In this document: positions 43,839 through 53,905 of the stretch, piece by piece
How the letters are laid out: each line of letters starts with the position of its first letter
How positions within the stretch are numbered: the first letter of the stretch is position 1
DNA from: Pseudorasbora parva
Lineage: Eukaryota > Chordata > Actinopteri > Cypriniformes > Gobionidae
Assembly (NCBI RefSeq): GCF_024679245.1
Contig: NC_090188.1
Span: 34,480,951 to 34,544,950 of the forward strand
DNA: 64,000 nucleotides
Reading direction: 5' to 3'
Notes under the pieces: model-generated
What the model was told of the DNA's origin: nothing
Database searches by the model: none
What the model saw: the letters and a program-made list of their open reading frames with translations, nothing else
Made by a program: the position numbers and the translations under genes

Positions 43839-44761
43839 AAGACATAGACTTTTACTTGCAAACTGTCGCTCACGCGAACAACTGGGACAGACTGTACCTG
43901 CTCAGGGCCACGTCTAATCGGGACGTACGCAGCTTTCTGGATCGACAACCAGAGGCCATCAAAGCGGACTACTGGCATCTACGACAAGCTCTAATTCGTG
44001 AGTACTCCGATCCCGAGTCAGACCAGGGGCTCATCACTGCCATGGAACTCAAGCAAGCCCGACTCGAGACCTCACAGAACTTTTATAACAGACTGCGACG
44101 TGCTTACTTCGGGGCACGTAACGACCCAGGCATGGAGGAGGACATCAACTTCAAAACTCTTTTCCTCCGAAACCTGCACCCTACCATCAGTCACCACCTG
44201 GGGGTGCTGGCGTGCCCGCGCAGCATGGACATGCAACAGTTAAGAGACTTGGCTCACAAAGCTTATGTCAAACAGAAAACCATTTCTGAAAAGACTGTAA
44301 AACAGCCCACCATCTGCCCTGTCTCTGAGCACCACCCAGAGCTAACCCTAGAGGGCGCCCAACAGAACCACAGTTATCGACCCATCAACAGAGAGTCCAA
44401 ACCACTCCACGCCAGCAGAGGGCAGCGTGGTCATAATGGCGACCGGCCACGGTACCAGAGCGATCGCTCTGAAAGATCCTGGGAACCGCCTCGCCCCTTT
44501 CACAACCAAAAGGGGGTGGGCACCTGGGAAGCTGGCCGACAACCCAGACGGAGCCGAAACGAACCTCCGGGTCCACCCAGCCCAGAAAGCCAGCGACGAG
44601 GCCACCCTCGACGGGACAATGGCAGGCCCAGACCTGAACCCACGTCTGGCAAAGAAAGTGCAGCTGCTTCTGAGGTTACAGAGCTCTTAAAAACCCTGAA
44701 AGAGTTCCTCCGACAGAAACCTCACAAGGAAGACAAGAAGGACGGACCAGGCACAGCATGA
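43710..44761 (+). pseudogene. gag: Retroviral gag, capsid and Arg-rich tail
   Basis: After the frameshift, the frame including 43856-44761 carries a gag capsid (entry block NIPTFSPDPAGGHDIHAYL, then ATSNRDVRSFLDR, LKQARLETSQNFYNRLRRAY, LRNLHPTISHHLG). A basic region rich in Arg, Gly and Pro follows (QRGHNGDRPRYQSDRSER, RRGHPRRDNGRP). There is no CCHC knuckle, so RNA binding would depend on these basic patches. Capsid N-terminal sequence lies upstream of the first Met in this frame, which confirms that 43856 is not a true start. It ends at TGA 44759-44761, in frame with pol. Confidence 0.88.
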
Positions 44762-44765
44762 CTAG
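44759..44765 (+). promoter_or_regulatory. Gag-Pol stop-codon readthrough signal (TGACTAG)
   Basis: The gag stop and following bases read TGA CTA G, and pol continues in the same frame without another stop. UGA-CUAG is an established leaky-stop context in vertebrate genes and some viruses. This argues for gag-pol expression by termination suppression, as in gamma- and epsilonretroviruses, instead of frameshifting. An RNA structure downstream was not assessed. Confidence 0.75.
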
Positions 44766-47700
44766 ACATGATACCTGAAATCAACCTGCCTGACCCTCCT
44801 GCAACTGAATCATCCACCCTGAACACTGTTCCCCAACCACAGACTAATGAACTAACTTTTGCACCCCCACACGTCAGCAGCACACCCACACGACAGCTGA
44901 CAGCAACAGCCTCTAATCAAGACAGTATCATGGGGCAGCCCAGCGTACCAGAAAGCGCTGTTTTGATTATTTGCACGCATAATGAGACACTTGACACATA
45001 TCCAGACGGCTTATCAAGCAACACACAGGTCCCCACACCAAGACTCCTGGGAAACCTAATCGAGAAGGGGATGGCTCGAAAACTCTATCTGACTATCACT
45101 ATGGAAAGGGAATTTAAGCTCGAAGCCCTAGTTGACACTGGCTCCGACCTCACGCTTATATCCGCCCAACTGTTTGAAAGACTCAGATTTGAAGCACAGA
45201 GGCAAAATCGCACCCTTAACCTTCACACTTGTAAGCTAAATGTGCAGTCATATAGCCAAAACGACATCCAGCTCAAGCACGTAGCTTCCATCCACCTGAC
45301 AATTGGACCAATGAGCCTGATACATCCCGTCTATGTCTCCCCTATGAACGCTTATCCTTTCCTCATCGGAAAAGACCTGCTGGACCGCTTCGAACCTGTA
45401 CTGGACTTCAAACAGCTGAAAGTCTGGGCTCAAGTGCGTGACCCTCTGCCCCTTCAGACACACACATCGTCTGAGCAAGACTGTCAAGTCACCGAGGTCA
45501 CGGGAACTCCCGCAGAGCCAGACTGCCAGGTCACAAAGGTCATGGGACCCCCTGCAGTGCACTGTGACAACCCAGCCTCAGCCCCAAATCCAAGTTCAAG
45601 TTCGCTACTCTGCACATTTCAGCTAACCAAAGACTCTGATGCCTTCTGCCCCCGGGTCATGAATGACCTACAGCTGAATGACATCACCACCACAAACATT
45701 ATTCTCGCACTATTAGCCGATAACTCAGCCATTAGTCTCTCACTGTTCAAATCACTCAGTGAAAAGGCACCACACACTCTTTACGCCAGCAAGCGCACCC
45801 GCTTTCCTTTGAACTCATACCCCTCCTCTATGGTGTCCGCCAAAGGAGTCTGTGCGTTACACCTGAAATGGAACCACAGGTGCCTTACCCATTATTTTCT
45901 GGTCCTGCCGGACCCGCCCCACGATGTTTACATCGGAGCAGACATTCTGATTCGCCTCCAGGCTCATGTGGACGTATGTAACGAAATGGTATGGGCTCCA
46001 TTAACGTCACAGCCACCCTTTCCCATCAGCCTTGACAATCTCATGTCGGGACAGACCATCCCTGAAGTCTGCACGCTTGTCAGTGAACAAGGAACTGCAA
46101 TACCAGCATACACCAAAGGGGTCGCTGTGCGGCTCAACATGCGATGTGGTCAAACCTTAAACCACACGCTGAGTTCCTTCCAACCCTCACCCGAATGTGT
46201 GGAACTCGGACTCACACTTGAAGCCACACCCCTCACTGAAGTGTCATCTCGTATTGTTTACATCCTGTTCAACAACTGCACACCAATTGACATCAACATC
46301 CCAAAAGCCTTTCGACTGGGATGGCTAATCAGCAATGACTTTCATGACTTTGAACTTGTGTTACCCATCATTGGGCCCATTCCGCCCGCACTGATACCAG
46401 CAGAATGTACAGACAACACCCTATTCACTGTACCCTTCAAGTTCATCGCCATAACATCTGTCATGCCGGCGGCCAAAGACCAGGTCTGCCGAACGGAGCT
46501 GACAGAGGACAGTCACCTTGTAATATACACAGTCTCCCAACAGCCTGTCATGGAAACGGATGAACTAGCTGCACCCCTCCATACCAAACTGAATGATGAC
46601 ACCCAAGTGGAGGAACCGTACCCCGGTTTTGAGTCTCAAGTGCAACAAATTCTACGAGACGCTAACGCGCTCCAAAATGAGACAGAACGTCAGGGACTCA
46701 GACGAGTCCTCTATAATTTTAAAGAATCCTTTGCCAAAGACTCATTAGACTGCGGTCTCACAAACCTCCACACGGTGCGCATCCCAACACAACCTGGTGC
46801 GCCTCCCACGTTTGTCAAGCAGTACAAGATTCCAATCGCTTCATACGAACCAGTGCAGAAGATTATCGAGTCCATGCTCGAAAAAGGTGTCATCCGTCCA
46901 TGTAACAGCACCTACTCCGCCCCAATTTGGCCCGTGCTCAAACCCAACGGCACTTGGCGCCCAACAATAGACTATCGGAGATTGAATCAACAGGTGCCGC
47001 TGTCAAGGTGGCCAATGACTCAGTTGGAACAAGAAATACCCCGAATAAGGGGGGCCACAATCTTCTCTACACTTGATGTGGCCTCTGGATTCTGGACCAT
47101 CCCAGTGCATCCAGAAGATCAACACAAGCTGGCCTTCACATTTGGCAACCGACAATTCACCTTCAACAGGTGCCCGTTCGGATATGCTAACTCACCAGCT
47201 GAGTTCAACATCTTCCTTAACAAAGCCTGCCCGGATGCCAGAGTAAGAGGCAACTTAGTCTACGTAGACGACGTTCTCATGAAGAGCGCCACGGTGGACG
47301 ACCACCTGAAAGAAATAGACTATGTTTTGAACCAATTATCCGCAGCCGGTGCCAAGATTGCCCTCCACAAGGGACAATGGTGCCGAACCAAGGTCAACTA
47401 TGTTGGCCTGCTCATCGGATCCCAAGGCATTGAACCTCAATCTAACCGAATTCATGCCATTCAAAACATCAAGCCCCCTACTAATGTCTCTACGCTACGC
47501 AGTTTTCTTGGGGTATGCAATTACTCCCGACAATTCATCGAGAACTATTCAGACATTGCCAGACCGCTCACAGCCCTGCTAAAGAAAGACTCACCGTTTG
47601 TCTGGACCGAAGCTCAGGAACACGCCATGGCAGCACTAAAAAGACATTTATGCACAGCCCCATGCCTTGCTTACCCAGATCCACAGAAGGAATTCTACCT

Positions 47701-47902
47701 GGAAGCCGGGTTTTCCGAACACTGTCTTAGTGCTGGCCTTTATCAACGACATGACCAAGACAAAAAGGTGGTCGCATATGCCAGCAAAACGCTTCTCCCA
47801 CCGGAGTGCAAGTTCTCGGACTGTGAAAAAGCTCTGTTCTGCACTGTGTGGGCCATACAGCGGTTCTCCAACTACATTGAAGGGCACAGAAGGTTATCAT
47901 AG
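44762..47902 (+). pseudogene. pol: Retroviral pol part 1: protease, protease-like copy, RT, tether
   Basis: The frame is continuous with gag beyond the UGA; the ATG at 44768 need not be used (residues counted from it). Retropepsin covers about 108-225 with ALVDTGSDLTLIS (catalytic Asp 123) and FLIGKDLLDRF. A second, weaker copy covers about 305-410: ALLADNSAISLSL aligns with the active-site strand but lacks Asp-Thr-Gly, and VYIGADILIRL aligns with the later strand. A linker follows to about 560 (TPIDINIPKAFRLGWL). RT spans about 683-880, with FSTLDVASGF (Asp 770) and YVDDVL (832-835). A degenerate RNase H tether follows: FYLEAGFSEHCLSAGL has lost the first catalytic Asp, while KFSDCEKAL keeps the Glu. 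The frame stops at 47900-47902 after a one-base shift near 47890. Confidence 0.93.
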
Positions 47903-49215
47903 AGACTTGCCACCAGCCCGTAATGTTCCTCAATAGCCAGCGCATCCGAGATGGCGTAGTCACTAATTCACGTATCGCCACGTGGCTGATGGCCCTCCAA
48001 GGCCGCAACGTTGAGGCACGATATGCACAGAACCACAAGTCTGCGCTGGGTAATGGCCTGGCTGCATGCCAGAACTGCTCTGATGACACGCCTACAGCTG
48101 CCGCTGATGAACTAGAACCCCAACAACAACAACTCACCTGTCACAGGTACTTTGAACTGAACGCGTGCCAAGACATGCCCACGGCCTACGTCGATGGATG
48201 CTCCTACAACCACGACGGCACCCTCAAAGCAGGTGCAGGTGTGCTATGGGTGAACGATCAGCCATGCCCACCACGACACTTCATGCTGGGCCCCCAGTCA
48301 TCGCAATATGCAGAAATAGCAGCCATTCTCATAGCCTGTCAGATCGCGTCAGCCCATAACTTCAAAGAACTACTCATCTGCTCAGACTCTAACTACGCCA
48401 GGCTCAGTTTCATTTGCCACCTTCCAACCTGGAAACAAAATGGTTTCAAGACCGCTAACAACAAGCCAGTCAAGCACCAACACCTGTTCCAGGAATGTGA
48501 CAACATCACAAGTACACATGAACTGACGGTGTACTGGAAAAAGGTCAAAGGCCATTCGAAACTACCCGGCCCCGACAAAGACTTAAATGACCAGACCGAT
48601 GCCCTCGCAAAGATGGGCGCACTACACGGCGAGATGTGGGAACCTCCAAACCCCACAACCAGCCCCGCCGTGGCAGTGCTAACCCGCAGCAAGCGACCAG
48701 CACCCGCCACGATGGCCGCCGCACAGTCACTGGCGCTCACGCCGCAGATTTCACACAACGACATTGCGGAAATGCAAGCCTCTGACACGGCAATTAAGAC
48801 AATTTTCGACCACCTCTCTGACCCCTCCGACCACCCTATCTCTGACTCTGACCTCTCCGAGGATTCAAGCCTCAAGCAACTATACAACTCCAAACACATG
48901 ATGCGTATACAGGACGACATTCTGTGGTTTGCACCCGACGGCAGCACAACGCCACGGCTTGTGGTGCCACGATCGCAAAGGGGGGTGATGCTAATGTACG
49001 CCCACGACACACCATGTGCGGGACACCACGGCACCAGAGCCACGTATGACACACTGAAACAGGTGGCATATTGGCCCGGCATGCAGCAAGATGTTGCGGA
49101 GTACGTCAGAGAGTGTCTGGTTTGCTGTCAGTTCCAACCGGCAAACCCGAACCACAGAGCCCCACTGCAACGCAGAGAAATCACGTTTCCATGGTCAGAC
49201 CTACAAATCGACTAG
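47903..49215 (+). pseudogene. pol: Retroviral pol part 2: second RNase H and integrase start
   Basis: The frame continuing pol after the shift (open from about 47895; first ATG 47923) ends the tether (MFLNSQRIRDG) and then encodes a complete second RNase H at about 48180-48640. It has YVDGC (Asp codon 48193), QYAEIAAIL (Glu), CSDSNYA (Asp), KGHSKLPG (His) and NDQTDALAK (Asp). Next is the integrase HHCC domain (YAHDTPCAGHHGTRA, ECLVCCQ) at about 48990-49130, and the start of the core (WSDLQID with the first catalytic Asp), cut by TAG at 49213-49215. A dead first RNase H followed by an active-looking second one is the retroviral arrangement. Confidence 0.92.
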
Positions 49216-50100
49216 GTAGGACCCCTGCCCAGGTCCACAAGAGGCAACAAGTACTTTCTTACAGTGGTGTGCCAGTTTACCAAGTGGGTGGAGTGTCTAC
49301 CAGCACCCAACGACACCGCCCAGACCACAGCATACCTCCTGTTAAACCACGTTTTCTCACGGTTCGGATTGCCACTGAAAGTCAACTCAGACAGAGGCAC
49401 CCATTTCACTGCCGAGATCATGCAACAAATCTGGAAATGCCTGGGGATACAGGCTAGACTGCACGTCAGTTACCATCCAATCGCATCAGGGCAAGTTGAA
49501 AGATCGAATCGCACAGTAGTCGCCATGCTGAGAAAGTACGTGTCTGCTAACCAAAAAGACTGGGATATGAAACTCCCCCTCGTGCTGATGGCCCTCAGAG
49601 CCACCCCGCAGGAATCAACACGGGTATCCCCTTTTGAACTCATGACTGGGCGGCAGATGACTCTGCCACTACACCTGCTGTACCAACCCGGCGACTCCAA
49701 CCTGGTCACCGCGTACACCACATTCCAGTACCTCGATGAGCTCCATAGACATTTAAAAACAACTTTTGCCTTTGCTCAGCAACACTTGCAAAAGAGCGCT
49801 GAAGGTCAGAAAGCCTACTACGACCGCAAAGCCTCACACCAAGAACTGGAGGTGGGCAACAAGGTCTGGTATTACAACTTCAACCCGCCACCTTTGACAG
49901 GCTCCCGACGATTGTCAAAGAAATTTCTGCCCCACTGGACGGGACCCCATGAGATTATGAACAAACTCTCTCCCATCGCATACCAGATTCAGCTAAACCA
50001 GGGACAAAGAGAACCAGTTCTCAAATGGGTTCACAGGAACCAGATCAAGAGACATGTGGCCACTAACAGAGAAAGACAGTTAGGGGCCAATGCAAGCTGA
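49216..50100 (+). pseudogene. pol: Retroviral pol part 3: integrase core and C-terminal domain
   Basis: It continues in the same frame directly after the stop at 49213-49215 ([26 protein letters not shown]), so that stop is a single nonsense change. The second Asp is in VNSDRGTHF and the Glu in [10 protein letters not shown], completing the DDE set. A C-terminal domain follows with [21 protein letters not shown] and [11 protein letters not shown], ending at TGA 50098-50100. It inserts viral DNA in the nucleus of an infected cell when intact. Confidence 0.93.
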
Positions 50101-50163
50101 ACACAACCGCCGTCCCCGAAACGAGAAGACTGTCCCACCCACCTGGGACAAATCTCACTGACA

Positions 50164-50221
50164 CACACTCTCTCTTTCTCTCTCTCCCTCTCTCCCTCTC
50201 TCTCTCTCTTGCCTGTAACAG
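50164..50221 (+). promoter_or_regulatory. Splice acceptor for env
   Basis: A roughly 45-base CT-only tract is followed by TTGCCTGTAACAG, with AG at 50220-50221. The env ATG (50223) begins one base later. Polypyrimidine tract plus CAG is a textbook 3' splice site, so env is probably translated from a spliced mRNA whose leader ends immediately before its start codon. Confidence 0.7.
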
Positions 50222-50222
50222 G

Positions 50223-50960
50223 ATGCCACTGTGGATCCTGCTCATGTGCCTCCAGACAATCAGAGGCCAGCCACCACCAGACATCATCACACCGGGTCCA
50301 GCCTCGGGCATCGTACAGAGAGAGCAACCTGGACTTCTGATCACCAACTGCCGAACCCACACTCAGAAGGTGTATGTCCGACTTGACCCCCGCAACGTCT
50401 ACAACGCACACTACCCCCGTGCAGTAGCCCAGTACAGCTGGGCCGGTGCTCGCTGGACAGAGGACTCTCTCCGCCACGCCGATGCTGATGTCACGCACAT
50501 GCTAAAACAACTAGAGAAGATGACCGTCACCCAGGCAGAATTAGGTGGACACAACCGCCGCCCCAAACGGTTCCTGGGAGCGCTGCTCGGAGCCGCTGCC
50601 GCCGTCGGAACTCTGTTTAACATTGGTATGTCCAGTGTCAACGCAGTGAACATCGCCACAGTAAGACGACATGTGGCTGAAATCCAAACTGAACTTCCAC
50701 AGCTCAAAGAGCAACTCACCACACAGAGTGCCGCTCTACAGACCATCGGCAAGACGTTGAGAGGAACTGTGGTAATTCTAAACACCCACAGTGTCCTGTT
50801 GAACCAGACCGTGAACTCCATGAAACAGTTATTCACCGTCTTCCAAAATGACTTTGCCCAAACACAGCTAGTTACCGCCTTAATGACGGACATGTTACGG
50901 GAAATAAGCTCGTCCATCGACAGCTTAGCCATGGGTAGAATCCCACCGTACCTGATACCC
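50223..50960 (+). pseudogene. env: Retroviral env, N-terminal part (interrupted)
   Basis: The ATG starts a short signal peptide (LWILLMCLQTIRG). The N-terminal subunit is only about 100 residues, with one Cys. A furin-type site RRPKR at residues 112-116 is followed by a Gly/Ala-rich fusion peptide (FLGALLGAAAAVGTLF). A heptad-repeat region follows (VAEIQTELPQLKEQL, LLNQTVNSMKQLF). I find no retroviral CX6CC motif or immunosuppressive-peptide match. Short subunit, cleavage site, fusion peptide and heptads resemble F-type class-I fusion proteins (baculovirus F, errantivirus Env). The frame is cut at a TTAA where a 1.7-kb element sits; the read-in stops at 50970-50972. Confidence 0.85.
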
Positions 50961-50964
50961 TTAA

Positions 50965-52663
50965 CCTGTTAAGCTGATTTCTAAATTTTGAAAAAATCCT
51001 AAGAAATGTATACTCAGACTAAAACAAATACAGTTTGTGAATCCTTTGCACTAAAAGCATAATTATGGTCTCATTTGAAAGCAGACACCTGGCAGTTTAC
51101 TGTAAAGTCAAAATGATAATATTTTTTATAATAAAAAAAGCTATAATAAGCTTCAAAGTTTTGTAAAGTTATTAGAAATTTATTTGTATGAAATATCTTT
51201 ATGAAAATAAAATTGAAGTGGGCCTTGGAGAAATCTAGAAATGCACAACAGCTAAAGCCACAAGTCTGACCATGTTATATTTCAGATCTGAAGATGATCA
51301 GTCTAAAACTCTGCATTTTATTAAACGTTTTACAAGATCGTTTCATGTGATTTTATTTTGAGATATCGCTGAAATATCAACTGATGTTTATTGCCACATC
51401 TTCTCAGCTTTTAGTCGCTGTATTGCCTCTATTGTTTAGAGGTGCAAACTGCCCCATTCAGTTTGTCTCCCCGGCATTCACACTTCTGCAGACTGGTTAT
51501 GGCTCCAATTATTATTCTTTTGTCTGCATTATAATTACTAACGATTCTCTATTCAAACTGTTCTATTCAAACCTCATTTCTAAATCAAACCTCTCACTTT
51601 ACCCTCACTGAGGCTCTATTGAATGCATTTCGTCCAAATAAGCATTTCAGTAGTTTTACATTTAGAAAATGTTCATAAAAATAAAGTATTTACTCAGTGG
51701 CAGGTGCATCTAGGGCAAGCTAGCATGTTAGCTTAGCACACCAGCAAAACAACAATTTATACGATTAAAATCATGTTTTATTCAAAACTTGCTTCATATC
51801 ACTTTATAATTTATAAGTCGAGTGTTTTATATAACAATATGTGATCTCATATAGCTTCGGGTCAAAAAATCTGACAGAAAATATACAATGCTAAAAGCTA
51901 TGTGGAATAGCATTGCATTATAAATATCATCTATTATGAAACCACCCAACATGGCATAAAGAACACAGACCAACCATATATTGCCGCGATTGTGTGTTTA
52001 TTGTCTTAAAACGTGTTTATCTGCATAAAATAGCGATCTGACGATCCCAGGGAGCTGTGTGGATATGTCCATATGTCAGATACTTCCTGAATGTCACATG
52101 GTGTGTCTGTTCTTCATCTATGCATAGGGGAGTGAATTTTCAGTAGTACAGCTTTCCAGCGCCCTCCGGCTGCCAGAATGAATTGAAAACACAGCATATC
52201 ACAGCCTACTGCTCTCATAATCACACATCCGCGGATTTTGGATAAAGATTGAATAAATAATACTTCTCTGTATAGAAATTTGACTCAAACGTGTGAGAAT
52301 CTATCAATATTTCTCCACATCTGCACACTTTTGAAGTAAAAGCCCTGAGGGAAGTTGTTTTGTCGAGTGTCTTCATGACGACCAAGGAGGATTTTTTTAT
52401 GAATGGGAGCAAATGACGCGCATATTACAATCAAAAGGTAGCGACGCCCAAGATCATATTCATAACTCCTGGAACATATTAACACATTACGGTCACTATA
52501 AGACTTTGAGAATAAAACAGAGGTAAAAAAATTAAACTTTAGTCTTAGATCTTTTTAATGATGTATAGTTTGTCAAGGTAATTACTTACATCTGATAGTA
52601 ATTTTGAGCTAATTTAAACAAAGAGACCTTCAGTGCGTCCTCGTCCTCGTGACGGTTATCAGG
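50965..52663. mobile_element. 1.7-kb TTAA-flanked element inside env
   Basis: TTAA occurs at both borders (50961-50964, 52664-52667). The outer ends are short inverted repeats (CCTGTTAAGC at the left; reverse complement of the right CCTGATAACC). No transposase frame is present. The duplicated TTAA points to a piggyBac-type non-autonomous element. It is the youngest layer of the nest here. The env reading phase is the same on both sides, so the insertion is the only break in env that I see. Confidence 0.8.
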
Positions 52664-53692
52664 TTAAGCCTGGTGCAAAACGTGTTGGCATCTGCGATCA
52701 ACGCACCCACTGACCCGCTGCAGATACACCTGGCCTACTCATTGGGAAGCGCCATTCCCCTGTATGTGGATCCCGAGCAGAAAGAAATGGGTTTCCTCCT
52801 TAATTTACCCATCATCGAGTCGAGCCGAATCTACCGACTCAAAGACATTATTAATGTAGGCTTTTGGAAAGGTAACACCCACCTCAAGGTGCGCACTCCT
52901 CAGGTAGTCGCGTACCATGACAGCGACACACAGCTGTACCTAGCCCCAAACCTACACATGTGCACCCTGACCAAAGACATTCATTATCTCTGCCCAAGCA
53001 AACCTTTCCTCCGAGACAACACGGAGGGAATCTGCGGGTTGCAACCTATGCTCAGCAATACCCGCTGCCCCACCGACGCAACGCCTCGTACCCTAGTCAC
53101 CGAGACGCAAGCAGAGATCGTAGGTGACAGGTGGCTCGTCAACACTCCCGTGCGCACCGCCACACTGATCTACGACCAACACGACACTGCGACTCGTATC
53201 AACCTGCTGGATCAGAGCATGTGGGTCCAGGTACCACGAGGAGCCATCCTCCACCTGGACGACTTGGCCTTGTACCAACTCCCGAGCGAAGAATACCAGT
53301 CGGAACTGGAAATCCCCGCCTTCTTCAAGGACCACAACTTCACCCTCGCTCCCGAGTTAGAATTGTGGATTGAGAAAGGGGGGCCCCAGCTCATTGACAT
53401 TGCTCCCCTTGATACAGCCCTCCAAGCATTGTCCCGAATACCCATCCTGAATAACTCTCCTGTGGTCCAAACCTGGACCGCAGCTGACACTGCGCTATGT
53501 GTCTCTATGATCTTCGGCAATACCCTAACCCTGGGCATCGCTTTCCTCCTGTACAGAAAATTCAACCAGATGAGAACCTCCACAGCCAAGCTCACAACGG
53601 CCGTGTCCGGGGGTCTCCGATGGAAACCCCGGAGGGAAATTACAACGCCCGGAGCAGAGACGGACCTCATCGAGCTGGCGCCCCAGCCGTAA
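52664..53692 (+). pseudogene. env: Retroviral env, C-terminal part
   Basis: It continues env from the second TTAA in the same phase; the ATG at 52649 lies in the inserted element and is not a real start. It holds a Cys-bearing region (LHMCTLTKDIHYLCPSKPF, EGICGL, TRCPTD) and a beta-rich stretch. The membrane anchor lies near 53485-53560 (ALCVSMIFGNTLTLGIAFLL). A cytoplasmic tail of about 50 residues ends DLIELAPQP with TAA at 53690-53692. The Cys pattern with a C-terminal anchor resembles errantivirus Env and baculovirus F more than retroviral TM; this is a visual judgement. Confidence 0.85.
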
Positions 53693-53889
53693 CAAACACC
53701 TGCTCCCGACTGCCCGACTCACCTACCATCCATCCATCGTGATGGGAGGCTGTCCGAGAATAACCTCAGAAACCGAAGGCTGAAGAAAAACAACAATTAA
53801 GAAACCACTAGCCACTTGACCCTCATGATCCACCTGTCATCCGACCAAAACGATAACTGTCATCCGACGATGTCATACGGACTTCGTCA

Positions 53890-53905
53890 GATGAAAAGGG
53901 GGAAC
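53890..53905 (+). promoter_or_regulatory. Polypurine tract
   Basis: GATGAAAAGGGGGAAC lies directly before the 3' LTR, the expected plus-strand primer. About 200 bases without coding potential separate it from the env stop. Confidence 0.85.

Noticed and set aside
52649..52663. ATG at 52649 as an independent start for the C-terminal env frame
   Set aside because: It lies in the last bases of the TTAA-flanked insert; env sequence proper begins at 52664.
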